From Diploptera punctata (Eukaryota; Arthropoda; Insecta; Blattodea; Blaberidae): DNA of 64,000 nt. Within the stretch, counting starts at the first letter, position 1. Each line of letters opens with the position of its first letter. The notes beneath the pieces are model-generated. The model was not told the origin of the DNA, ran no database searches, and worked only from the letters and a program-made list of their open reading frames with translations. The stretch lies in contig JASPKZ010002335.1 of the NCBI GenBank assembly GCA_030220185.1, positions 472,001-536,000 of the forward strand, read 5' to 3'. Both the position numbers and the translations under genes were made by a program. Shown in pieces: positions 23,232 to 35,435 of the stretch.

Positions 23232-25345
23232 CGCTGCACAGTGGGCCAGAAACGAAATGTAGCTGGAAAAAAACTATTTTCACTCACCCTCATTAATTTA
23301 TCTTTTTTTACTCTAATATAATTGTTATATGACTGTTCTTAACTTATATACAAAGGAGGGTAGAATTCTATTGTTTATGAAGACAATATAAACATCGGAA
23401 GTTGCCGATAGTTAAGAACTCGTCTGGTCTACATCCCAGTTGTGTTCTTAGCGTTGTGTGTTCAAGTTCAGTGAGCTATTCTTCTTATGCTATATGGATA
23501 CTTCACCTCAAGGTTTGTACTTTTATTGATATATTTAACGGTTTTCTATATAACCAGATATTATGTTAAATACAAGAGGAATCATACATTTCAAACACTA
23601 AAAATTTATACAATCATCTTATTTTAAATTGAGTTACAAAGAAAACAGTTCTTAACAGTAGTACAAATTTTAGTTGTAATATAGAGTGATTTATGGACCT
23701 TTAATTTCCGCACAATAACATGTGTGCAAATTATTGTGTTTTTTTTAAATTAGATTTCTCATTACAGGAGGCGGTCAGCAACTGAGACCTACCGTTGCGC
23801 GTATAGAATAATTGTTTGATTTAATATGGAAAAAAAGTGTTCGATATAGGCAATATATCATTCAGTAAACAAATTAGAGTTAGGGGGATGTTAGAAGAAC
23901 GTTTTAAATTATATTAAAAATAAATATAATTTTTTGAAAAGCGATTTTCTGAAACGTACGAAGTTGTGCGCGAGAGAAAAAATCAACTGAATTATTCTGA
24001 TTGGCTAGATGTGCATGTTAACTCTCCCGTTATTAAGAATTAATTTAGGACAATGACAGTCATTGGAAAATTCTGTTCCATCTGCTTATGGAATTGGAAG
24101 ACCCAAAATAACGTTCGAAGAGGCTGGAATAAAAAAAATGTTCACTTAAGCAGGAATTCTCTCGCGATGAACTTTCCTTGCAACAAAAATGTTGTATGGT
24201 AAACGGGATACTGCCGATGTTTTAAAGACATTACTAAAAAACACCAAAAATAGCTTAAAAATAATAAGAAACATTACAAATCACCCCGCTCAACTCCCCT
24301 CTCTTTTATATCGGACGAAGCACTGTCTTTTTTGACAATAAAATAGGTGCCAAAAAGAGAGGTTGTGATATTTTATCCACCCTATAATGCTACTAGGGAG
24401 GCAAATTTGTTATGCTACCTTTCCCAAGACAGACATTTCAGCAGAAATAAGACTATATTTGTTATAGTTTTTATTCCAGCCTCTTCGAAAGATATTTTGG
24501 GCCTTACAATACCATAAGCAGGAAAGTTAACATTTACTTTCAGTCAATCAGAATATTTCAGTATAAATCTAACTTTCTTCTCGCGCACAATTTTCTTATG
24601 TTTTAGAAAAGCGCTTTTCAAAAAATGTTTTTGAAAATATATTTTAAAACATTCTCCGAACATCCCCTAACTCCAATTGATTAATAACCGACCACTTATT
24701 GCCTATATCGATCATTTGTTTCATATATTAAATCAAACTGTTCTCTGTGCACGACGGTAGGCCTCAGCTGCCGGCCGCCTCCTCTAATAAAAAAGCTAAT
24801 TACAAAAAAAACGCAATAATTTGCACACAGGTTATAGTGCGGGAATTTAAGTCCATAAAACTCTATATCCTAACTAACATTTGTACTACTGTTCAGAACT
24901 GTTTTTTTTTTCGTAGCTCAATTTAAAGTAAGCTGATTGTATATTTTTTTAGTGTTTCGAAGGTATGATTCCACGTGTATTTAATACAATATGTGGTTGT
25001 ATAGAAATGTGTTAAATATATCAATGAAAAGTACAAACCCTGAGGTAATGTATCCATATAGAATAAGAAGAATAACTCACTGAACTTTAATACAAAACCT
25101 ATTTATTTCTACAGCTCGGAACACAACTGGGTTGCGGACGAGATGACTTAACTATCGGCAACTTTCGATGTTTATATTGTCTACATACATTTTATAATTC
25201 TACCCTCCTTTGCAGGTAAGTGAAGAACAGTCATCTTGGCAATCATATTAGAGTGAAGAAAGATGAATTGGTGGGAGTTAGTAAAATACTTTTTTTCCAG
25301 CTAGATTTCGTATCTGGTCTACTGTGCGCTGATGTAACTTATCTC
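23232..25345. repeat. Giant inverted repeat (two ~0.9 kb arms)
   Basis: Left arm 23232-24140 and right arm about 24440-25345 are reverse complements with scattered mismatches and small indels; the loop is ~300 bp. Outer ends: GCACAGTGGGCCAGAAACGA on the left against GCGCACAGTAGACCAGATAC read inward from the right. Shared inner landmarks include GTTGCCGATAGTTAAG, GGAGGGTAGAATT, TTTGCACACA-GTTAT and TTCCAGCCTCTTCGAA. There is no coding region. It may be a foldback/long-TIR non-autonomous DNA transposon. Confidence 0.75.
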
Positions 25346-27160
25346 CGAATAGATTATATTACATTCCTCCTTTATAACAAGTTTCTTTTATATTCGCCTA
25401 AGATTCCTTCCATATGACCCGACAAAAGTGACAATATTTTATTCTTATTTCGCGTAAATCGCAAAATTCTTAATAAATTACTTGTAAAATTCATAATAAA
25501 CAAATTTCTTGTTACCTACGTTACTATAGACCTGTTTAAAACTGCACTACATGTACAGCTCTTAAATACTTTCTTTGAAAAAAAAAATAATGTGAAAGAT
25601 CACTCAGTCTTCTCAATAAAATAATCTACGCGGTTCAACAATAGCATCACGGTTACGTGGTTACAACATGAATAATATTTCAAAATTTGTTTCGATTAAA
25701 AATAATTACAATTTCGCGTTATTTTATTTTACAACCAATAGGATTGTGAACTGAACACATTGTGTGGAAAATTCGCTAAAATACTAGATAAGTTAGTTGC
25801 ATTTAAAAGATAAATCGAAGTTAGTGTGTAGAATTAGAACTGTCGTTTCCAAATTTTTTTGAAAGGGGCTCTCGTTATGTGAATTTGTTTGCAGGCCACA
25901 TGAATCGATGTTACTACCATATTAAATAGGATCTAAGATAAACCAATTAATTTATATATAAAATCAATAATATATTGATAGGCCTATATCTTTATTAAAA
26001 TACTAGCTAATACCTGTCGTGCGCTGCTACACCTAAATAAATTAAATGTGTTTTTGTGTTTAGTTGAAAAAAAATTAATATAAAATATCCTCTACTCGAG
26101 TCCAACTCAGGGTTGGGTCGAGGAATGAGATGAGATGAAGCCCCTATATTTATAGAGGTCACGTAAAATGTGTATATTATATTATTACTGTTGTTATAGC
26201 TGGATTATTATTTTAGGGTAAAAATTATGCTTAGAACATTGTATAATGAGAATGAAGTCGTCTGACTCCATTTTGCCTTGCTTCAACATACAAACTGTTG
26301 AATAATATACTATATGCTATGTAGTACCCAAAAATGGTGGAATGAGTGACGGTAGAAGATCCTCACGACACTGTACCCCTGGATAGCATTCTAAGTTGCA
26401 GTGCTCAGGACAGTAATTGTTTGAGTAAAGAACTAATTTCATTTACATTATATAAATAAGTTAGTGTGTGGGATTAGAATGTACATATGGAAGAGTGGTA
26501 GTGAATTGAGCAGATAAATAAGAAAGAAAGGGGAGAGGAAATGAAACAACATTTTAAATGGTTAATCTAGTTGTTCCGATATTTCTGAATGAAATTATAT
26601 ACATAATTACACTAAAAATAAAACATTCTCAATAATAGTAATACATTAATTAAATATGTGAATGAAAATACCAAACATAAAAAATAACATTCTTACAGAC
26701 TTAATAATAAAGAAGATAAATCTATATTATATAATATGATTGTTTGCTAGTAAATAATTACCACATGATTTAATTAAATTTGTAGATATCCATTTGCTTA
26801 GCATTCGGACTTGAAGCACTAAAAATTTTAATTTTATGTACCTAAACTAGCGACAAATTTTAATAAATTAGGGCACATTCTGTATTACTAGGCATTTCAG
26901 GCATTGTAATCATGTTTCAAACCTATTCATTACATTGCAATTAACATATTGTGCTTAGATATAAACAAAACAACTCACAAATGAGTACATTAAAGAAATG
27001 TCTAAACAATTCTGTACAAATTGAAAAAAGTTAAATATACTTTCAAGTTATTGAACCAGCTACTGATCATTCTCTTTCATATTATCATCTGCAAAGTACA
27101 TGAACAGTTTCTTATTCTCCATAGTTAATTACTTTAGTCAGTAGGAAAATGCCTTTCTAC
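25346..27160. other. AT-rich interval, one short repeat fragment
   Basis: Only a 'TAGCTAATACC' family start at 26004-26060 is identified. Sequence from ~26900 to 27160 could be 3' untranslated region of the candidate exon that follows on the minus strand, but this is speculation. Confidence 0.35.
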
Positions 27161-27351
27161 TTAAATGATGCCAGAGGAACAATTTTTATTAGCTATAGCA
27201 TAAACATCAGTAGTACTGGAGCATTCACATTTCCCTCCCTTGATACTTTCTACAATGAAATTCCTACATTCATCCAACTTGCAAGGGATCTGATAACCAT
27301 TGCAGGCTGAAATCCACGTTGCAATTTTTCCCAGAGAAAGGTTGTGATATA
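27161..27351 (-). CDS. Candidate terminal exon of a cysteine-rich protein
   Basis: On the minus strand a plausible splice acceptor (pyrimidine-rich ...TTTTTTGGACGTATCCTTAG ending at 27352) opens into a frame of about 62 residues ending at a stop at 27161. It contains six cysteines (ACNGYQIPCKLDECR, then GKCECSS, then KNCSSGI), as in a secreted or extracellular domain. The frame also extends upstream of the acceptor without cysteines. No repeat match occurs inside the window, unlike nearly everything else here. I do not recognise the family. Other exons would lie at higher coordinates, where only LINE sequence is evident up to 31 kb, so a very long intron would be required. Confidence 0.3.
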
Positions 27352-27714
27352 CTAAGGATACGTCCAAAAAAGTATATTCATTTTTAAACAGCAAGGCAAG
27401 AAATCAAAGTTAGAATACAGCAGTGGCAACATACTGTATGGAGCAGATGAACTCCCTACATGAGTAAGAGTTTAGTGAAGTGAGACGGCAAGCGGTGCAG
27501 ACAGCAGGTAGCGAGGGTTTTACAATCTACCAACTCATGAATTGTATTACTTCCCTATAGTTTAAATGAGAGATCTGGTGCTGTATTTTAACACCTTGCA
27601 GTTAAAAAAGGCAGATAATTTTCTAGACATGACCTTGGTACATCATAACCCTTCACTGGAATAAATTACAAGGTAGATTTCGGCATGTAATAGTTGACAG
27701 TTACCTTGTTAGTA
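27352..27714. other. No recognised feature
   Basis: Apparently single-copy sequence between the candidate exon and LINE fragments. Confidence 0.4.
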
Positions 27715-27965
27715 CTTGTGAAAGCGGCCACCGGTCTTTGTTTTTGCTAAAGTCTAAGGTACATTCCAGCTTTTTCCTTGTTGTTCAATTTCTGTTATTA
27801 TTGTGCTGTGGCATGTAATTTTTGGTTTTCCTCTTTTCCTGGTCAATCCCTGTGCATTCCATTCCAAAACACTCTTTGACACACAGCCTGGTTCTATTCG
27901 GAGATTGTGTCCAATCTATTACCATTTACAATATTTAGTAACTTTCCGAATTTCATTTTGGAATA
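27715..27965 (-). mobile_element. LINE C-terminal fragment
   Basis: The minus strand shows LEWNAQGLTRKRGKPKITC and EIEQQGKSWN followed by LAKTKTG, the 'RRGRPK-W ... GKSW ... LAQ-R' tail typical of insect LINEs. It abuts the (CAT)n end of the next element. One stop is visible. Confidence 0.55.
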
Positions 27966-30900
27966 TCCATCATCATCATCATAGTACATTCACGAATTTA
28001 GGCCATTTGTTGACCTGTTTCGGCCTCAAGAGAAACACCATCCAGAAGTCTTTTGAGTGGACGTCCTGGTCTTCTTCTTCCTGCAGGTTGATATCTTAAC
28101 ATTAGTTTGGGTATTCTGTGATCTTCCATTCGATGAACATGTTGTATCCATCTTGACTTATAATCAGAAATTTTGTTTTCTAAAGATTCCATGTGTAATT
28201 CTTCTAAGATGTCTTCATTTTTTTTTTGTGATCTAGTAGTGTGTATCCTGCAGTCCTCCGAAGATATCTCATTTCAGCAGATCTAAGTCTCTGTATATCC
28301 TTTTCTGTTTCAACGTCCATACTTCGCTACCATACAAAAGAGTTGGAAGAGCCAGTGTTTTATACACTTTCAGTCCTTGAATGCTTTTGGACTAACTGTA
28401 GCTTGAAGATAGAATTTATTAACCCTAAAATTCTTAAAAATTTAGATATTTTTGCATTTACATCCTTTTCTTCTTCATATGAGATATTGCATCCTAGATA
28501 TGTAAAATTATTCACCTGCTCCAAAATTTTATTGTCCAGTACAATTTTACTTCTGACAGGATCTACACCTTGAAATGCCATAATTTTTGTTTTTTCTGTA
28601 GATATCTTTAATCCATATTCTTCTGTAATTTGTTAAGTTCATACAGACCTTTCTGTAGATTATCTTCGGAATTTGCTATTATTATTTGGTCATCTGCAAA
28701 CAATAGGGTGTTTAATTTTCTATTTTCTGATATTCTTATTCCAAATTTATATGTTTTGTTCCAGCAACATATTACTTCATTGATATAAATTGCAAAGAGT
28801 GTTGGGGATAGGGGGCAGCCTTGTCTCACACCACGATTTATAATTCCTTCTTCAGAAAATCTGTTATTTAATTTAATCTTTATGGTGTTGTCTTTGTAAA
28901 TATTTTGTATGTTCTGCCGAAGTAAATTTGGTATATTTCTGTCTTCCAATATATTTAAGAGTTTTGATCTCTTGACTGTGTCGAATGCTTTTTCAAAATC
29001 TATGAAAGCAAAATGTGTTTCTAAGTTGATTCTCTTCTTTTTTCAAGCAATAGTTTAACAGAAATGCTGAATCAATACAAGATCGTCCTTTCCTAAATCC
29101 ATTTTGACATTCCATAAGGAATTTTTCACTGAAACAATTCAATTTTCCATTTAAAATGTCTTCATACATTTTGTAGCATGTGTTTAACAAACTGATTCCC
29201 CTATAGTTGTCCATTTGTCTCTTGTATCCTTTCTTGAACAGGAGTATAACAATGCTTGTCTTCCATTATTGTGGTATATCTGCATTTTGAGTATATCTGC
29301 ATTTTGAATACATTATTAAAGGACAACAGTCTTTCATGGAACCGTTTGCCTACATATTTGTACAATTCAGAATTCAATCCATCTGTGCCAGTTGCCTTCC
29401 CATTTTTCAATTTCTTTAAACTATTGTTCAATTCTTCCAATTATATTATGGAATCTATCTCATTATTATTTCGGAAAATTGTATCTTCATAGCTATTGTC
29501 AGTCCAAAGATTTTTATAATAATTGAAAAAATCTTATTTTGTTACTCCGCAATTAATTTTGGTAGATTCTTTAATATCTTTATTCAAATGTTTTAATATT
29601 TTGAAGGCATTAGGTTGGAGTTTATGCAAGTCTGCTTCTAAATGTGTAACAAAATTTAACCGTGTTTTCCTATGCCTCTTTCTTATTTCCCTCTTAACAA
29701 TAGCTCTACAGCGTTTGAATTCTATTTCATTTTCTACTTTCTTTGTGTTCAAATATTTTTTATAAGCTGCATTTTTCTCTTCAATCAATTGTTTTATTTG
29801 ATCATCCCAGATTTTTAGAGTTCTATTTCTTCTTTGTTGTATATTTACTTTTCCTAAAGTTTCATTAGCTGCATTTTGAATTATCATTTTAATGTTTTTC
29901 CATTCTTCTTCGACATCATTACTTTCTGGAGTTGTAGCCATATATTGCTAAATTCTTCTCGAATATAACCATTTAATGCTGTCATCATAAAATAATTTTA
30001 CCTTGTACTTTTGTTCCATGCTCTGTTGTTGTTTCTTCTTTTTTAACCATCTTGGTGGAAGCCTTATTTTTGCTTCTACTAGGTAGTGATCTGAACCAAT
30101 ATCATATCCTCTGTAGGCTCTGACATCGAGAAACAATTTTAAAAAATCTTATTATTTGCAATGAAATAATCAATGATTGATTTTGAGTCCTGACGATGCC
30201 AGGTATAATTATGTATGTTTCTATGATTGTGAAAGGTATTCGTTATTTTCAGTTCATTGTAGATAGCAAAATCTGTTAATCTTGTCCCATTCCTATTGCT
30301 GGTTGGTTCGCCAAATGTTCCAATATTATTGTTGACTTGAGCATTGCCCACTCTGGCATTTAAATCTCCTATTATGAGAATGTATTTTTTTCTATTTATT
30401 TTGCTATAAATTTCTTATAATATTTTATAAGAATTCTTCACTGTCTTCTTCACACGGCCTTCCTCTTGGCGCATATAGGCCTACACCAAGAACTGTCACA
30501 TTACCTCTATTTATTTTCGGTCGAAGCTTTAATATTCTTTCATTCCAGTAAGTGGAGTGTTGAATTTTATTATTTCTTATGGTTTTTTTTTTAATCCAAA
30601 TCATTCCTCCAGCTTGTCCATGGGTTTTACTGTCGACACCGCTATATATTTGTACATAATTTTGTGTTTCTTTCGTTCCTTTAAGTTTCTTCTTAGTCTC
30701 TGTAGTTACTGCAATATCAATGTTTCTATTTTTAAATATACTGTCTAGTTCCTCTTCTTTTTCATGGATGCTTCGGACATTCCAGGTTGCATATCTTACA
30801 ATATCATTGTGCCGTTTTCTTTTAACCATATTTCTTTGCTGTGGGTCGTCATATTTCAATTCCTTCTGGCTTTTTTCGTGTTGAGACTTGAAAGTAGTTT

Positions 30901-30990
30901 TGAAGTTCCTTAGGACAGGTTACTGGCCCGACGCTAAGTAGTCCAGTGGTAGGGCTGCTACCTTTTAGTCTCTGGACAGACATTGGAATA
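27966..30990 (-). mobile_element. Nearly full-length RTE-like LINE family A
   Basis: About 3.0 kb, minus strand, with a 3' (ATG)n tail at 27970-27985. Domains from 5' to 3': AP-type endonuclease at 30425-30859 (ATWNVRSIHEKEEELDSI; DIAVTTETKKK), its middle at 30139-30351 (TWHRQDSKSIIDYFI) and its SDHYLVEAK block at 29948-30136; linker 29534-29941; RT at 29201-29440 (KLKNGKATGTDGLNSELYK), 28993-29214 (NGFRKGRSCIDSAF) and 28608-28949 (GVRQGCPLSPTLFAIYINEV, LLFADDQIIIA); thumb 28360-28581; C-terminal tail 27998-28192 (HVHRMEDHRIPKLMLRY, RRPGRPLKR). At least six frameshifts break the ORF. Known for this class: endonuclease nicks DNA and RT primes on the target. Confidence 0.85.
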
Positions 30991-31339
30991 TCCAACTTAA
31001 TATATTCCCTAAACCATATGTATCATTGTCTTGGGAAGGATCCTTAAGACTCATGCATAGAGTGAACCTTCGAGATACTTTGCAGCACAAAATATAATTT
31101 TCAAATGTTTGGCCTTCAGTCCATTCCTAAACATGATGATTTAACTTCTCTCTTACAAACGATGACTATGTGTATAACAGGAGAGGAGTATGTCCAAACT
31201 AATGCAAATTACACAAAACTAATTTACAAAAATTTAGCCATCCAAGTCTACTTGAAAAACTTCTAGAATGAAAAACACAAAAGGAAAATTATTAATTCAA
31301 AAAATTATTTATTTGCCATTAGCATTATCGAAACCATTG
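30991..31339. other. No recognised feature
   Basis: AT-rich sequence; no gene or repeat match identified. Confidence 0.4.
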
Positions 31340-31725
31340 CAGTGCAGACATAAGCTCTCCATACATCTATATACTGAGATAATATTTCCAATCACTCCCT
31401 TTGTAATTTACTTTCTTCAGATGTTCTTAACCCCCCCCCCAGTCTTGTCCTTCCTACTGAATGATTTCCACTTTGTTTTCCCTATGATAAGTTTCCATTC
31501 CACTAGTCTATTTTTAAAATGTCCAAAATATCCTGCCCATTGGAGTCTGCAAAACTTAACTCCTTAAATTATATATGGTTTTCTATACGTTATGTAGTTT
31601 TTACCATTCACCTGTCTATATGTCTCTGTTTGGTCAATAGATCTTCATATGCACTTTATTCTCAAAACCCCACATTTTCTTATATATTAAAGAAAGATAT
31701 CTGTTTCACATTTCTTTAGTACCTA
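31340..31725 (-). mobile_element. LINE family B 3' end, strongly diverged
   Basis: CAGACATAAGCTCTCCATAC, a TCCTGCCCATTGGAGTCT and CCATTCACCTGTCTAT occur in the family's order, read on the plus strand. A C10 tract at 31431-31440 interrupts it. Confidence 0.6.
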
Positions 31726-31746
31726 ACTTGAAGAATCGCCATTTTT

Positions 31747-31752
<6 letters not shown>

Positions 31753-31808
<56 letters not shown>
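31753..31808. repeat. (AT)n microsatellite
   Basis: About 50 bp of near-perfect ATATAT. It forms the tail-side flank of the SINE copy next to it. Confidence 0.85.
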
Positions 31809-32130
31809 TTGTGTAATGCCACCAGGTTATATTTTATGACATTTCTGGTTTTCTCCCCTGGCATTGGCGGAATTGTTATCCATTTCCTTAGATTTGGGCA
31901 CCTGGAAGGTGGAGTTACGTTACCACGATGGTATTATGGGTGATAAATGATAATGAAGCACCAGGAGAGTTCTTAACCTAAATCTAATCTAAATTTCCAG
32001 ACCATGGGCAACCAAAGGAATAATTCCCTTTACGGAAAAATTCCTATAGTTTGACCAGGAATCGAGCCCGGGACCTCATGAACAGTATGTCAGGAACGCT
32101 GACCACTAAGCCCATGAGTCTCATCTTTTA
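31809..32130 (-). mobile_element. tRNA-derived SINE family 2
   Basis: Minus strand: A-box-like TTAGTGGTCAGCG and B-box-like GGGCTCGATTCC, then a body with TTGCCCATGGTCTGGAAATT and GAACTCTCCTGGTGCTTCAT, ending at the (AT)n tract. The plus-strand copy at 50205-50480 shares the same body. Family 2 differs from the SINE at 3880. Confidence 0.75.
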
Positions 32131-33565
32131 TATATTGTTAATTTAACATTTCTGAGATAATTTGAGACAAGTTTCCGTCATGCATAATACAGCCTATATC
32201 ATGCCTTTCCAGTCCTGTGAATAATTTATTCTGTTTGTTACTGTTGCAAGTTCATCAAAATGCCCATAATTTGCTGTTGAATTTTGCATATACAGGAAGA
32301 AGAAATTATACAATTACCACCATAACTGTGAAAATGCACTAATCAGTTATAAACTTTTATATTTCTAGGAAACTACATTCAAAAATAATTTTGATGCAAG
32401 GAAGAGAAAACAATAGTGATGGAAGTCATTCAAATAATCCCAGCACTATAAGTATATAAAATAATTACATGAGGAGGGAAAACTATAGAGCAACTGTTTG
32501 GTAAGAATATTGTAGCCTAGATGCATCAAACAAAATGGATGATTTCATCACACAATACATAAATTGATTGTTTCAATTTTAAGAAGAAAACAGCTTATTC
32601 CACATTAATTCAAACACATTATAATACTTTAATATAGGCCTACATATTTTTTTTTTTTACTTGCAGAACTATTGCTCAAGAAAACAGAACTTCAAACAAC
32701 ATCACATGCAGGTTGTTATTATAAATTAATTGAACATTTCTTTAAGAAAGAGAAAAATATTAAATGGGATTTAATTCTGTAAGCAGCTACTATTTTCCGC
32801 TAGATTTCTGTCACTTTGAATTGTTTACTTTTGAGGAAAAATGATACCAAACGATGTAGTAAACACCTTCATTCTCGTTTTGTCATAATGTGATACTTAA
32901 AAATGAGAGGTTTTCTAGAAATGCAATATAGATATGTAAATAAAAAATCATCACTCCACACAAGCAGATATTATTTGGCATAAAATTGGATAAAGTTGTA
33001 GTTAAGGTATACGCCAATTCTTGGCTCACAAAAGTTCCACATTTTATCTAATAGTGTCTTGTGAATCATGGTTGAATCCTATATTAGTTTGTTTTGTTGT
33101 GCTGACATGATGCCTATCTTGTTTTTCAGGTCATTCAAATAGGATTAATTCCAGTACTCAAGAATGTACGTTCTTGTGCATCCAGTGAAGTTCCCCACTG
33201 ATCGAAAACAGCAGCTTAGTCCAGTAAGTAGATCAGAGGCAAAGATTGATTCATCTTTCCTATACAGATTCACAAACATTAATTAATAATAATTCCTCAA
33301 CACACTGTAGTAATTTATGATTCATAGTTAAACTGAGTATATTATTTTCAACCAAGAAAGCTAGACGGGAAAGGGAAGCTAAAATAACCTTGAGCAAGCT
33401 CGTAAACAGGAATTATACAAGACAGCTGTAGCATAGCTAGCAAATACAATAATTAAACATTCTGTTTTCTTAAAAGAAGATTTAATATATATATCTATTG
33501 TACGTCTGAAGTTGGAAAGTGAAAATGTATTAAACATAAACAAAATTTGATATTTCCATATTTAA
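32131..33565. other. No recognised feature
   Basis: AT-rich, no supported gene, no match found to other parts of the window. Confidence 0.4.
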
Positions 33566-33570
33566 AGAAA

Positions 33571-33608
<38 letters not shown>
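33571..33608. repeat. (AAT)n microsatellite
   Basis: Twelve or so AAT units. Confidence 0.85.
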
Positions 33609-33609
<1 letters not shown>

Positions 33610-34029
33610 CAAATTAACAATCTTTATACACTCAAAACACCCATGCATACCTTTCAGTCCTGCCTAGGGTACCCTACCCTGGCTTGCCGGACCAAACTCA
33701 AAACATGCAGCTCTCCTGGAGCTCGCATCCTTCAGACGACAGACAACTGTTCGAAAGAATTGTATGATCGAATGACACAGCTTACCACATGTTTGGCCTA
33801 TTTGAGAGTTCCGAGGTAGAGAGGAAGTTGCGCACTACAAACAGAGCAAAGGGAGAGGTAGGAAGGAGAGTGGGAGTAGACACAAAGAGAAAGGAAATTG
33901 GCATAGTTCATTAATCTCACTGTAGAGGCAGGATAAGAGCACAGATGTTTCATACCGAAATAGCACTTTCGGTACATCACATTGTAATTTATCTTCATTC
34001 TCAAGTTCTGCTGTGAGATCTTCACTCTA

Positions 34030-34690
34030 GATAGCTTACTACCCATTTTAATTCGCTATCTATTTCCTCAATATATTGATTTTAACATTTTTATTGTTTT
34101 TTCATCTATTGATGCTTCTTTTAGATCTAGCCATAATAGTTTCCTTGGGACACTATCGTATGCCTTTTCCAAATATATGATATACTTGACTTTTCCTTAC
34201 ATTTTTTCCAATAAGAGTCTTATAATAAAATTGTGATCTGTACAGAACCTTCCAGCAGTAAATCAACATTGTTTCTCAAGGACAATTTACCTTTCTTCTA
34301 CATTTAGTTTCACAATTTTCAGATAAACTTTCATTATAGGGTTTATTTCGCAAATTCATCGATGGAGCATAATTTTCTGTCTCTTTTTTGTATATGGAAG
34401 TGATGTATCCCAGTTGCATCTGCTTGTTATTGCATCTTCATTTAAAATATTTTTTATGTAATTTTGTCAACAATTTTACTCATTTTGGTCCTTCACATTC
34501 CTCTTGGTCCAGTTGCCTTGTTGTTTCTTCCCAATGCTATGAAGTATTGTACATCCTATATTGTTAATTCTCAATCTGTTTCTGTATTTTGAAAAGCTTC
34601 ATCACCTTCTTGAAACTTTATTTGATTATAATTATTATTCCAAAGTCATTAAATGCAGTTTTATTATAATATGTAATAATATTTCAGGTT
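34030..34690 (-). pseudogene. LINE reverse transcriptase fragment
   Basis: The minus strand reads LEKAYDSVPRKLLWLDLKEA near 34110-34170, the RT palm block that carries the first catalytic Asp in other LINEs. It is preceded by a broken 'I-RLLLEK' helix. No long frame survives. The FADD region is not found, so the copy is truncated at both ends. Confidence 0.55.
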
Positions 34691-35431
34691 GAAAATATTC
34701 TGGGGCATACGGCGGACATCCTCAGGTTCCATGAAACATGCAGGTAATATTTTATTTTTAAAACTTTATAAATGTATGTAATTTATAATGTGTTTAAGTT
34801 AATGTTATTTAATGTTTTATAGAATTTGACACTGATTAGGTGCATTATTAAGATTCAGAGACTCTGATCCTGCACATTTTTTACCTCAGCCACAAGACTC
34901 TATTGGATGAACCTTTGCGAAACGTTCGTTAATAAAAGGATGGGATGTGCCTTAACTACAAATCCATCTAATTTTATGCAAAACAATATCTACTTATGTG
35001 GGTGATTATATTTTTTATTTACATTTATAAATTGCATTTCTACAAAAACCTTTCATTGTGAACATATACGCCAAATAATATCTACTTATGTGGTGTGACG
35101 ATTTTTTAAATTACAATCTCTATATTACATTTTCAGAAAACCTCCCATTTTGAAGTATGACAATTACAGCAGATGTGCCATATGTTAAGCTAATTACCAA
35201 CATGAAGATGAATGTGGTGTACTATATTTGTATAAAGAACCTCTGAATTCTATTCATTGTAAATTGATGTCTAGTGACAAACATATAAAATGACAGCTGT
35301 ACTCAGAAATTAGTTAACGTGTAATATTTTTTCTTCCATCAAGAAATTTTCAATTGTATATAAAAAACCTGTATGTAATTTGTTTCAAGTTATGTTTTCT
35401 TGAGCAATGTTTAGATACATACATAATCTGC
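34691..35431. other. No supported gene
   Basis: AT-rich flank of the LTR element. GGATGAACCTTTGCGAAACG at 34905-34924 resembles part of a hammerhead core but lacks a proper stem. Confidence 0.35.
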
Positions 35432-35435
35432 ACTA
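35432..35435. repeat. Target duplication ACTA, left
   Basis: Immediately precedes LTR copy A and matches 45080-45083. Confidence 0.7.

Noticed and set aside
23232..25345. Assembly artefact explaining the large inverted repeat
   Set aside because: The arms differ by many substitutions and small indels, so they are diverged biological copies, though a read check would still be useful.
31728..31943. 71-codon frame with Ile-Tyr repeats
   Set aside because: Product of the (AT)n tract and adjacent SINE.
34900..34930. Hammerhead ribozyme at GGATGA...GAAACG
   Set aside because: No stem II pairing and a defective first core block.
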